64,000 bases of DNA from Bacteroidota bacterium (lineage in GTDB: Bacteria > Bacteroidota > Bacteroidia > Bacteroidales > DTGW01), in NCBI GenBank assembly GCA_029550865.1, contig JAKPGM010000071.1:1-64000 (forward strand), in the 5' to 3' direction. Below the pieces are notes generated by a model that was not told the DNA's origin, searched no databases, and saw only the letters and a program-made list of their open reading frames with translations. Of this stretch, positions 31,869 to 42,100 are shown piece by piece; position 1 is the stretch's first letter, and every line of letters begins with the position of its first letter. Both the position numbers and the translations under genes were made by a program.

Positions 31869-31918
31869 GAAACGAGCATGTATCTTTAAAAAACATTTAA
31901 AAACTATATCCGGATGAA
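31869..31918 (+). repeat. dispersed leader element, internally deleted copy D0, tandem with copy D
   Basis: GAAACGAGCATGTAT joined directly to CTTTAAAAAACATTTAAAAACTATATCCGGATGAA. Confidence 0.8.
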
Positions 31919-32055
31919 ACGAGCATGTATAGTAGTATTCACAAATGAGTATGAAAATATTTATCAATTTCGTACTTGTCTATGTGTAGAAAGCTCATCA
32001 CATGCGAGTTCCATCCGACCGATTTAAAAAACATTTAAAAATATTTTCGGATGAA
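31914..32055 (+). repeat. dispersed leader element, copy D, with 37-aa leader ORF 31914..32027
   Basis: ATGAAACGAGCATGTATAGTAGTATTC...CACATGCGAGTTCCATCCGACC...ATTTTCGGATGAA; ends on the ATG of the DUF3098 gene (32051). Confidence 0.92.
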
Positions 32056-32314
32056 AAAGAAAAAACCAACAACGCCTTCACAGAACTTTGCGCTGGAAAA
32101 AGAAAATTTTAAGTTAATCGTCATTGGTTGCCTCATTATTCTGATTGGATACATACTGATGTCCGGGGGAAAATCTCCTGATCCGAATGTATTCAACGAA
32201 AATGAGATTTTCAGCTTTCGTCGTGTTACGCTGGCGCCTATAGTGGTATTGGCAGGGTATATTTTTGTCCTATATGCTATTATGAAAAAGCCCCGTCAGA
32301 AAACAGAAAACTGA
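32051..32314 (+). CDS. DUF3098 family small membrane protein
   Basis: FKLIVIGCLIILIGYILMSGG...FSFRRVTLAPIVVLAGYIFVLYAIM. Confidence 0.8.
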   Translation: MKKKKPTTPSQNFALEKENFKLIVIGCLIILIGYILMSGGKSPDPNVFNENEIFSFRRVTLAPIVVLAGYIFVLYAIMKKPRQKTEN

Positions 32315-32318
32315 CGCT

Positions 32319-32867
32319 TTACTGGGCTGCTGGCGTGGCAGAAATGGTCCCCTTAAAAGTTTTCTGGAATTCTTCCAGGGAAACTGTACGATATTTTTCA
32401 AAAGCAATATAATTGAGGATCACCTCCATCTGTTCGGGTGTCTTGTAGCCAGGTATTACACCCAAATATTCCATTCGTTCTGTGAAGTATACAATGGAAG
32501 GATAGGAGGGACGCCAGTTAAGCAACGATAAAGCCAGGGGATGTGTACTCCGCTGGTTTCGTACCAGGTTGATGTATTTTGCGCCATTAAATTGAATGGT
32601 ATCTGTGGTTTCGGCGTTAAATTTAACCGTATAAAAATATTTGTTCAGTAGCTCAGCAATAACAGGATGTGAAAAAGTAGTTTGATCCATTTTCTTACAC
32701 CAACCGCACCAGTCGGTATATACATCAATGAGTATCTTTTTGGGCATTGTTCTATTAAGCCTTTCAGCTTCCTCGAGGCTATACCAATGAACCTCTTTAA
32801 CGGCTGTTTGCGCATAAAGACAACCCGTACCAAGCACTAACAACAACACAATTGCAATACTTCTCAT
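32319..32867 (-). CDS. thioredoxin-like protein, secreted
   Basis: Signal peptide; ILIDVYTDWCGWCKKMDQTTF CxxC motif. Confidence 0.87.
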   Translation of the reverse strand: MRSIAIVLLLVLGTGCLYAQTAVKEVHWYSLEEAERLNRTMPKKILIDVYTDWCGWCKKMDQTTFSHPVIAELLNKYFYTVKFNAETTDTIQFNGAKYINLVRNQRSTHPLALSLLNWRPSYPSIVYFTERMEYLGVIPGYKTPEQMEVILNYIAFEKYRTVSLEEFQKTFKGTISATPAAQ

Positions 32868-33192
32868 CCTTGAATTTGTAAGTTAAACAAAAATACACAA
32901 TTATTTTTTTATCGACTGCAAAAATACCGTTAAAGTCCTGGCAAGTTTTTTCAGACCTTGATAAAGGGTATTCTAAAATTACGCATTGATGTTATGCTGC
33001 AATTGGAAACCTGTGTGGTAAACATAGGAGAAAAGCGTGCCCCCTGGAGAGTTGATTAATTGAAAATGGATAATCTTATTTTAAAAACTACAACCTATCA
33101 TCGTATTTACTTGCCTCGACATGGAAATAATTTTTGTACTTTTACAACCAGGACTAAATGATATTTTTAGCGCAAAACTTTATTATTAGTAT

Positions 33193-34038
33193 ATGAAGAG
33201 TGAACACTGGGATCTGGTAATACGTCCACGGCGAAGTATATTCGATATCGACCTAAAAGCCATCTGGGAATATCGTGACTTGCTGGCCATGTTTGTTCGT
33301 CGCGATATTGTTGTGGTATACAAGCAAACCATATTAGGTCCTCTCTGGTTTTTTGTCCAGCCTATTCTCACCACCCTGATATATATACTTGTATTTGGCC
33401 GTATTGCTAAAATATCCACCGATGGCGTTCCCATGATTCTTTTTTATCTTTCAGGGGTCATCATGTGGAATTATTTTTCGGAATGCTTCAACATCACCGC
33501 CAAAACCTTTACCGAAAATGCCAACATTTTTGGCAAGGTGTATTTTCCTCGTCTTATCATGCCGCTCTCGAAGGTAATCTCAGGCCTCATAAAATTTGGA
33601 ATTCAATTTGCACTCTTTCTATTGGTATATTTTTATTTTCTGTTCAACACCAACTCCATACATCCCAATTTCAATCTGCTGCTTGTACCCTATTTAGTGG
33701 CACTAATGGCCATTTTAGGGTTAGGATTTGGTATAATTTTTACCTCGCTGACTACGAAATATCGCGATTTAAATTTTTTAATTGCCTTTGGGGTACAACT
33801 GCTCATGTACGCCACACCCGTTATTTATCCGGTATCGGCTATACCCGAAAAATATAAGCTTTATATAATGGCCAATCCCATGACTCCCATCATAGAGGCT
33901 TTTAAAAATGCTTTTTTGGGGGCTGGTCATATTAGTCTTTGGGGGCTGGTCTATGCTACCCTTTTTACGCTGGTGGTTTTCCTATTAGGCATACTTATAT
34001 TTAACAAAACTGAACAAAATTTTATCGATACGGTGTAA
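33193..34038 (+). CDS. ABC-2 type polysaccharide export permease (Wzm/TagG-like)
   Basis: LLAMFVRRDIVVVYKQTILGPLWFFVQPILTTLIYILVFGR. Confidence 0.88.
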   Translation: MKSEHWDLVIRPRRSIFDIDLKAIWEYRDLLAMFVRRDIVVVYKQTILGPLWFFVQPILTTLIYILVFGRIAKISTDGVPMILFYLSGVIMWNYFSECFNITAKTFTENANIFGKVYFPRLIMPLSKVISGLIKFGIQFALFLLVYFYFLFNTNSIHPNFNLLLVPYLVALMAILGLGFGIIFTSLTTKYRDLNFLIAFGVQLLMYATPVIYPVSAIPEKYKLYIMANPMTPIIEAFKNAFLGAGHISLWGLVYATLFTLVVFLLGILIFNKTEQNFIDTV

Positions 34039-34059
34039 AAGCCGATGGTTCAGTAACCC

Positions 34060-34094
34060 CAAAAAACAAAAACTGGCTGGAACTATCCAGCCAG
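34060..34094 (-). terminator. intrinsic terminator downstream of queA
   Basis: Stem CTGGCTGG-AACTAT-CCAGCCAG; on the minus strand followed by TTTTTGTTTTTT. Confidence 0.75.
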
Positions 34095-34117
34095 CAACCT
34101 ATAAGAACAAATTCACC

Positions 34118-35167
34118 TCAAAGTATTAGCATGGCATCGCCATAAGTTCCAAAGCGATATTTTTCCTTTACGGCCACCTTGTATGCCTTCATTAGCAGAT
34201 CGTATCCAGTAAACGAAGAGGTCATAATCAACAGCGAGGAAAGTGGCAGATGGAAGTTGGTCACCATCGCATTGGGGACCATTACCTCATAAGGCGGGAA
34301 GATAAATTTGTTAGTCCAACCATCATAGGCCTTGAGCATTCCGGCGGTGGTAACAGAGCTTTCAAGTGCACGCAATACTGAGATACCTACTGCACAAATT
34401 TTACTCTTACGTTCCTTAGCGGCATTCACTACTTTTACTACCTCATCGGTAATAATCATGCGCTCCGAATCCATTTTGTGCTTGGTAAGGTCCTCCACGT
34501 CGATATTACGGAAGTTGCCCAGACCTACATGCAAGGTAATAAAACCAAACTCAATGCCCTTTATCTCGAGGCGTTTAATAAGTTCGCGGCTAAAATGCAA
34601 ACCTGCAGTAGGTGCAGCCACTGCACCCTCGTGCTGGGCAAAAACCGTCTGGTAACGTTCTCTATCTTCGGGCTCAACCTTTCGTTTGATAAATTTGGGC
34701 AGTGGTGTCTCACCCAAACGATATAGCGTTTCCTTAAAAGTATCGTAATCCCCATCAAACAAAAAACGCAAAGTCCTACCCCGCGACGTAGTATTATCAA
34801 TGACCTCTGCTACCAGCACGTCGTCCTCGCCAAAATACAGCTTATTTCCAATACGTATCTTACGTGCAGGGTCAACCAATACATCCCACAAACGCTGTTC
34901 CCGATTAAGTTCACGTAACAAAAAAACCTCTATTTCTGCTCCCGTTTTTTCTTTATTACCATACAACCGAGCCGGGAATACTTTGGTGTTATTGAACACC
35001 ATTACATCCCCTTCATCGAAATATTGAATAATTTCCTTAAAAATTTTATGTTCTATCTCTCCCGTATCCCGATGAACCACCATCAGACGCGACTCATCTC
35101 GATTGGGAGCCGGATATTTGGCTATTAATTCGGGTGGTAAGCTGAACTTATAATTGGACAACTTCAT
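34118..35167 (-). CDS. queA: tRNA preQ1(34) S-adenosylmethionine ribosyltransferase-isomerase
   Basis: [53 protein letters not shown]. Confidence 0.96.
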   Translation of the reverse strand: MKLSNYKFSLPPELIAKYPAPNRDESRLMVVHRDTGEIEHKIFKEIIQYFDEGDVMVFNNTKVFPARLYGNKEKTGAEIEVFLLRELNREQRLWDVLVDPARKIRIGNKLYFGEDDVLVAEVIDNTTSRGRTLRFLFDGDYDTFKETLYRLGETPLPKFIKRKVEPEDRERYQTVFAQHEGAVAAPTAGLHFSRELIKRLEIKGIEFGFITLHVGLGNFRNIDVEDLTKHKMDSERMIITDEVVKVVNAAKERKSKICAVGISVLRALESSVTTAGMLKAYDGWTNKFIFPPYEVMVPNAMVTNFHLPLSSLLIMTSSFTGYDLLMKAYKVAVKEKYRFGTYGDAMLIL

Positions 35168-35224
35168 TGTATATGGTTTTAATATTTTTTCGTTATAAAA
35201 ATTTGATATTCAATAATTTATTAG

Positions 35225-35950
35225 TCAAGTTTTGACAATTGGAAAAGGTTGCAAATTTAATAAATGTTCATCGAATTGTTGCAAGGTTATGGCATTATTT
35301 ATACTATAATTTCCTGATTTTGTTCGTCTTAATGCTTTGAGGTAACCACCGCATCGTAACGCTTTTCCCAAATCGTGTGCCAAACTCCGAATATAAGTTC
35401 CTTTACTACACAAAATACGTAATTGCAATTCATCAGGTTGAAAGGATAGTAATTCCAACTCATGAATAATCACCTTCTGCGAAGGCAATTGCATCTCCTT
35501 ACCTTTTCGGGCTATTTTATAGGCACGTTTGCCATTGATCATCTTGGCAGAAAATAATGGAGGTACCTGGTCGATTTCACCAATAAACTGAGCGATAACC
35601 TGTTCAACCAATGATTGATTGATATGCTCAATGGGATACTCAGCATCAAAATCTGTTTCCAGATCGTAGGATGGTGTAGTGTGACCTAAACCTACGGTTG
35701 CAATATATTCTTTATCGGCAGCCTGAAGACTTTCGATTGCTTTTGTCATTTTACCTGTACATACAATTAAAAGGCCGGTAGCCAATGGGTCAAGTGTTCC
35801 CGCATGTCCTACCTTTATTTTTTCCACATGTAATCGTTTACGTATCAACGAACGTATTTTGTTGACTACATCAAACGACGACCAGCGAATAGGTTTATCG
35901 ATCAACAAAACGGTTCCCTCCACCAGTTCCTGTGCAGTCATACCATGCAA
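35225..35950 (-). CDS. truB: tRNA pseudouridine(55) synthase
   Basis: IKVGHAGTLDPLATGLLIVCTGKMTK. Confidence 0.96.
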   Translation of the reverse strand: MHGMTAQELVEGTVLLIDKPIRWSSFDVVNKIRSLIRKRLHVEKIKVGHAGTLDPLATGLLIVCTGKMTKAIESLQAADKEYIATVGLGHTTPSYDLETDFDAEYPIEHINQSLVEQVIAQFIGEIDQVPPLFSAKMINGKRAYKIARKGKEMQLPSQKVIIHELELLSFQPDELQLRILCSKGTYIRSLAHDLGKALRCGGYLKALRRTKSGNYSINNAITLQQFDEHLLNLQPFPIVKT

Positions 35951-35951
35951 T

Positions 35952-36743
35952 TTAAAAATTTAGCTGAACCCCAAGAAGCAACATGATGAGAATCCCAATT
36001 CCAGCAACAATACGATAATAACCAAACAACTTAAATCCATGTCGGGTAAGAAATGTTATGAAAGTTTTTATCGCAATCATGGCAACAATAAACGCCACTA
36101 TGTTACCTATACAAAGCAATTTTACCTCCGTGGGGGTAAGCGTTATCCCATTGTGATAGTAGTCAAAAAGTTTTTTTGCAGTAGCAGCCAACATGGTTGG
36201 CACAGCAAGAAAAAAAGAAAATTCGGCCGCAGCCTTCCGCGTTAAACGTTGTGACAGTCCTCCGATTATAGTAGCTGCCGAACGCGACACCCCCGGTATC
36301 ATGGCTATACACTGAAACAGACCTATAACAAAAGATTTTTTATAATCAGGAACCGACATATCAATTGCCTTTTTCTCATCGAAAAGATTATCGACATATA
36401 AAAAAAATATACCACCTGCTATTAACATGATAGCCACAACATAGGCATTCTCCAACAATTGATCGATGGCATCCGAAAAAAGAAACCCAAAAATGGCAGC
36501 CGGGATAAAACCCACAAATAGTTTTAGATAAAAATCCACCGATTGTAAGAATCTTCGCCAATATAACACTACTACCGACAATATTGCCCCAAATTGAATG
36601 GCAACGGTAAATAGTTTGGTAAACTCGTGATGTGCAATTCCCATAAGGGTTGAGGTCGCTATCATATGTCCCGTCGACGAAATAGGTAAAAATTCTGTAA
36701 TGCCCTCTACAATGGCTAAAATAATGGCGTCCAATAAATTCAT
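35952..36743 (-). CDS. uppP: undecaprenyl-diphosphate phosphatase
   Basis: [33 protein letters not shown]. Confidence 0.96.
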   Translation of the reverse strand: MNLLDAIILAIVEGITEFLPISSTGHMIATSTLMGIAHHEFTKLFTVAIQFGAILSVVVLYWRRFLQSVDFYLKLFVGFIPAAIFGFLFSDAIDQLLENAYVVAIMLIAGGIFFLYVDNLFDEKKAIDMSVPDYKKSFVIGLFQCIAMIPGVSRSAATIIGGLSQRLTRKAAAEFSFFLAVPTMLAATAKKLFDYYHNGITLTPTEVKLLCIGNIVAFIVAMIAIKTFITFLTRHGFKLFGYYRIVAGIGILIMLLLGVQLNF

Positions 36744-36870
36744 TCAAAAAGATTTATTTTCGTATGGTTACACATTGCGTGTTAGCTATCATTGTTGCAA
36801 ATATACAACCACCAAAGCCGAAATGTTAGCAACACAGTAAAAAAAACTTTATTTTTTATAAAAAAACAAA

Positions 36871-37923
36871 TCAGGATTTTACAGTGGCCTCTTCCACTTT
36901 ATTAAAAAAATGAATCCATATAACCCAGAGGATTAAAGTTACTAGATAAACTGGATAGGTATAGATATCATGAATATTAATCGGTAAATTATAATGCCCT
37001 CCATTATGTATCAGGTAAATCATAATTAAACTGATACGAAGCACATTCATGAGAAAGATTAAAACAATACCTCCGGCAATAAACCAGGCTTTAAACTTAC
37101 CATTGAGGATAGCAATAAAACTGGCATAAATCAGCATAAGTTCAATGCCTGCACAGGTATCGCTAAAAAATATAGCTGCATTAGCGGTATAAATGTATCG
37201 TTCATAAACATAGGTGGTATAACCGAATACAGCCAGTAATACTCTTGATATCTCCAACACGCCCTTTGATATCCAGGCAATTAAGGGCAAAGTCTGTGTA
37301 TATGTTACCCACTGTGTAATTATCAGCAATACTGCTACTATTAATAAATTTCGAACTACCCTGCGTACAGCATTTGAACTGATTTGCAGTTGCCCAATAA
37401 GAAGTCGTTTTAATGGATAATTCTTTTTCCACCACCAATAACCAAAAGCGAGCAATATTAAGTTTAATAAGGCAACCAGGGAACCATTCCAAAAAACTAA
37501 TGAAAAATTTGCATTGCTCACCTCTCCGCTGGTGAGAACCAGCCAACGCAAAGAATTGAACAAAACTATAAAAGACAAAATAAATACCCCCCAAATGATA
37601 CGCTTACTTGCAGAAGCTCGCAGAAAAAATATACCCAGCAAAAAAAGTAGCGTTTGCCAGAATGACATGAATCGGCTATCGAGATTTATCCGACTTAAAA
37701 ATATATTTAACAGTTCCTGCCTATCCACTCCGATTAATTGCCCTACGAGAACACTAATCCGCTGAATCAACAATGCATAATTTTTGACAAGAAAAGAATC
37801 GACCGAAGCAAGTTCCTGTCTAAGAATAGGATACAAAGGCAATAGCACCAGCAAAACCAGAACGTATTGACTTAATGGCAAATATTGCCGATAAACCTGT
37901 TTTAGTTTTTCCAACCTATCCAT
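36871..37923 (-). CDS. exosortase/archaeosortase family protein
   Basis: C-terminal catalytic pattern DTCAGIELM ... MNVLRISLIMIYLIHNGGH ... NIHDIYTYP (Cys/Arg/His) within a polytopic membrane protein. Confidence 0.82.
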   Translation of the reverse strand: MDRLEKLKQVYRQYLPLSQYVLVLLVLLPLYPILRQELASVDSFLVKNYALLIQRISVLVGQLIGVDRQELLNIFLSRINLDSRFMSFWQTLLFLLGIFFLRASASKRIIWGVFILSFIVLFNSLRWLVLTSGEVSNANFSLVFWNGSLVALLNLILLAFGYWWWKKNYPLKRLLIGQLQISSNAVRRVVRNLLIVAVLLIITQWVTYTQTLPLIAWISKGVLEISRVLLAVFGYTTYVYERYIYTANAAIFFSDTCAGIELMLIYASFIAILNGKFKAWFIAGGIVLIFLMNVLRISLIMIYLIHNGGHYNLPINIHDIYTYPVYLVTLILWVIWIHFFNKVEEATVKS

Positions 37924-37932
37924 GAGCCAACT

Positions 37933-38817
37933 TTAAATTGTGATGCGCTCCAACGGATTATAAACCAAAACATATTCCCCTACTGGTAAGGGAAATAGTT
38001 TCAGATGGATAGTTCGCCAGAGAATCAACATCGACAATAAAATTACTAATAATATAACATATTTACCCGAAATTTTTACCGTATCTTCACTATGCAAAAG
38101 CGGAGCATAGATAAACTTAAAGGGAAAAACACCTATCAATTGTAGCAAGAACATTAGCCAGAAAAGACGCATAAACAGGGTGTTATTGGGAAAACCCAGT
38201 ACGATGAATAAAAACACAAAAACAATGGCGGGAGCATAAATAGCATACCATTTAAATAAAAACGAATAATAAGGACGTTGCTGCTGTCGTTCGCTATACA
38301 TCAAGGTTTCCACCTGACGACGGATAACAATACCATTAAGTAAAAGCACCAAAGCCGAAAAAACAACTAAAAATATGCGAATCCATTCAGGAAAATATAG
38401 CCAATCGGGAACATAACCAAAATCCTTCACCAGGGGTATGCCTACCATTAAAGCACCAAAGAAAAAATGAATACCCAGCGCATTAAGCCAGATGAGCAAT
38501 AAACTGCTCGAATACGAAAGCGTTATGTGTTTTCGAAAAAAAATAATCCTTGCAGTTAAAAAGGCAATCAGGGCTACTAAAGGAGTTGCCGAATAAATCG
38601 ACGATACCGAAAGCTGCGTCCAGAGGAATGAATGATCGAGAATTGGGAAAATGAGCTGAAACCGATGAAATTTTGTGGGGATATTAAAAAAAGAGGCTAC
38701 CCCATGAACCAACATCTGCGAAGGAAGGTAAATAATCAATAGCGCTAAAAAAAAGGAAATTCCAGAGGCAAAAAAAACTTTTAAATGGAGATTTTTTGAA
38801 GTATTTTCATTGACCAT
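37933..38817 (-). CDS. polytopic membrane protein, probable exosortase-associated
   Basis: Multiple TMs; 9 nt from the exosortase gene and 11-nt overlap with the upstream gene. Confidence 0.6.
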   Translation of the reverse strand: MVNENTSKNLHLKVFFASGISFFLALLIIYLPSQMLVHGVASFFNIPTKFHRFQLIFPILDHSFLWTQLSVSSIYSATPLVALIAFLTARIIFFRKHITLSYSSSLLLIWLNALGIHFFFGALMVGIPLVKDFGYVPDWLYFPEWIRIFLVVFSALVLLLNGIVIRRQVETLMYSERQQQRPYYSFLFKWYAIYAPAIVFVFLFIVLGFPNNTLFMRLFWLMFLLQLIGVFPFKFIYAPLLHSEDTVKISGKYVILLVILLSMLILWRTIHLKLFPLPVGEYVLVYNPLERITI

Positions 38818-39118
38818 GGTCTGTAGAAATATTCTTCTGGATCAACCATTTCTTGCGATGATGAAATATTAGATAGACCAACCCCGCAATAACTAAGACA
38901 AAAAGGGCATCACTATCGAGCGGAACATCCTGAATGGGGTTACCGCCCCCTCCTCCTCCTCCCGGAGGTGGCGGTGGGCCTCCTGCAAACGCATTAGGCA
39001 AGGCCTGAGGACCACCGCTGCCCTGTGCATAAACCTCACCTGGATTTAAACATAGGCTAACAGAAATTATCAAACAAAAAACAAAATACTTTGTCGTATG
39101 TATAAACTTTTGTATCAT
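38807..39118 (-). CDS. small secreted protein with PPPPGGGGGGG linker and C-terminal sorting-signal-like tail (PID-CTERM-like)
   Basis: Signal peptide; ...GGPPPPPGGGGGGGNPIQDVPLDSDALFVLVIAGLVYLIFHHRKK: motif, TM, basic cluster. Confidence 0.65.
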   Translation of the reverse strand: MIQKFIHTTKYFVFCLIISVSLCLNPGEVYAQGSGGPQALPNAFAGGPPPPPGGGGGGGNPIQDVPLDSDALFVLVIAGLVYLIFHHRKKWLIQKNISTDHGQ

Positions 39119-39121
39119 CCC

Positions 39122-42100
39122 CTATTTCTTAACAAAAACCTTCTTTACCATTAATACCCGTTCGTTTGAAATTTTTACCAAATATATGCCATTTTGGTTT
39201 ACATCAAACTGGTATTTTCCTTTTCGGGATATATCCTTTGCCATAAGCTTTGCTCCCAACAGATTAAAAATTTCAACAACAGCCTTTTGATCTACGGGCA
39301 AATCAACAAAAATGACATTTCCATAGGACCATACAGCAATAGCAGCAGTTTCTTCTAATGAACGATAGGTTACCGTATTGCTCTTCTTTTCAATACTAAT
39401 ATCAAACCAAATCGTATCGGGCTGGGTGGCAGTTAAGCCTATCGTTTGCAACAACTTTACCGAATAATTACGCCCACTGGAACGTTGCGTAAGATAAACA
39501 TTATACAGGGTAGTATCAAAGGTAAACTCCGATACCTTCAGCTGATAGTCGCCAGCAGCAGGCACCACATAACCCACACCAATCGTCGAACGTGCAACAC
39601 TACTATCAATGGCTACGATAGCATAATCTTTAGCATCAGCACGAGCAAAAAGCTGAGGTATGTTGGGGTCCATGCTGAAGAACTTTTCGGAGCTATATTG
39701 CGAATTAGCCCTAAAAACCACTATTTCATCAGCATTGTTATTTGCATCAACGCCAACCAGTCGTATAAGATTTAACGCGTCATCCGATTTTTTCCGCATA
39801 ATCGATTGGCTACTATGTACGCGAACACTATTAGTCATTCCAAGCGTTCCAGAGGTAGAACCCTCATTAACCTTCACAAAGAAACCCTGCATAGCAGGAA
39901 TGTAACGACTCCCACCGTTAACTCCGACAAAACCATTCCATGTAGCATAATTATTAGCGGTAGGATTCCATATCCATATGGTTGTCGACAGATTAGTTTT
40001 GGTCCATCCCGATGCAGCATTCCAATCGATGGCCGAGGGATAAGGATTCCCTACCAGATTGTATCCATTATCGGCAGTCCCTCCTGTATTGGTAAGCGAA
40101 AAACTGAAAGAACCCGTGTTGAATGTTCCTCCAAAAACAAGCGTTTTCCCTCCGGTTTTGGTAGTCTTAACCATGTACCCCTTTCCTGGATCAATAAAGT
40201 CCCCCGTTTTAAGGCTTTGCCAGTTGTTGATGTTTTCGGCAAATCGATAAACATAATCTCCTACAAAAGTTTTTTCCACAGTGAATGAAGCAACCGGCGA
40301 ACTTATAAAGTGCCAAACATAATTGTCGGCAGCAAGAGTTCCTGGAGTAATGTACCGTTCAGCTGCCATCGATTTATTGTTGTAAATATTACCATTTGTA
40401 ATAAGCGAACCAGCAGGGCTTAGATCGCTGGGAGAGAGCAATCGTAAGGTACCATCATTCACCAGATCGCCCCCCACTGTCATTTGCGTTCCCGCCGACA
40501 CCGACAGAGTTACATTATTTTTGATAAACAGGGTCTTGCAGGTAATATTCGATGAGGTTGTGAGATTAGTAGCAATTACCGCCGCCGTACTTGCATCGGG
40601 AGTACCATTGGTCCAGCTGGAACCCGACCATGTCGTAGAGGGCGTTGTAACTTCCGAAACGGGATTCGTGCTATTAGTGTTTACATTATATTGTTCACTT
40701 CCCGAAGAGCCCAGATATTCGCATACCATGACACGATATATCGAAGCCGAACTAAGCCCTGTGACACTAACGGTATTGCCGGTACCATTATAAACGCAAT
40801 ACCAGCCCGATGTTCCTATTTGATCACCACTTCCAAAGACTGAATTTGCTGTATAAGTAGTATTATCTACCGGGAATGCCGAACCAGTACCCGAATTGGC
40901 TACGAATACAGCACAAGCAGTACCGTTGCCACGAGTCCAATTCAAAGTAAAGGAAGAATTTGAAATAGCTGAGAAAGAAACATTGCTTGCCTGCGTAAAA
41001 GTAGGCGGTGTTGCGGTCGTTTGGTTATTGGGATTATTCGACGCAGTGCTTGTGTTGTACTTTTGCTTACCGCTGGTACCATTGTATTCACATACCATCA
41101 CCCGATATGTGGTTACTGGGCTTAACCCTGTCACCGTAACTGCGCTACCATTGCCATTATAAACGCAATACCAGCCCGATGTTCCTATCTGCGTACCATT
41201 GCCAAAAACAGTGTTGGCATAGTAAGTAGTGTTGTCGACAGGCGAAGCTGAACCTGAACTACCTGCCATGACAAATACGACCCGTTGGCTTCCGTTGCCG
41301 TTAGTCCAGCTCACTGTAAAGCTGGTTGAGGTAATATTCGAAAACTGCACGTTGGATGACTGCGTAGTTGGTGCTACGAAGTCGGTAGTTTGGCTACGTG
41401 GGTTATTAGTAGCCGTATTCGAATTATACTGCTCGCTTCCACTGCTGCCATTGTATTCGCACACCATAATTACATAGCTGGTATTAGCCGACAAACCAGT
41501 TAGCGTCATATTGTTTCCGGTACCATTATAAATACAGTACCACCCTGAAGTACCTATTTGCGTTCCTGACCCAAATACTGCATTGGCTGTGTAGGTAGTG
41601 CCATCGACAGGTAGTGCACTACCCGATGCGCCCACTTTGGCAAAAACAGCGCATGCCGAACCATTACCTCTTGTCCAGCTGATGTTAAAACTGCTTGAAG
41701 TAATAGCCGAAAAAGTAATATTAGTTGCTTGCGTGTTAGGCCCGGCAAAACTGGTTGTAACATTGGCAGGGTTACCCGTAGCCGTGCCCCCATTATATTT
41801 TTCATGACCGGCATTACCATTGTATTCAATTACCATGAGGCGATAGGTTTGATTGGCCGACAAACCATTGATGGTTACGCTATTGCCTGTACCATTGTAA
41901 ACACAGTACCAGCCGCTGGTACCGATGTTACTCCCCTGCCCATAAGTAGGATTAGCTGTGTAGGTAGTATTATCGACAGGAGAAGCAGTACCTGTAGAGC
42001 CAAAGTATATGAAGGCTGCACAATACTCACCATTACCGCGTGTCCAGCTGGCTGTTACACTACTTGTGGTGATACTGGAAAAACTAACGTTTGTTGCCTG

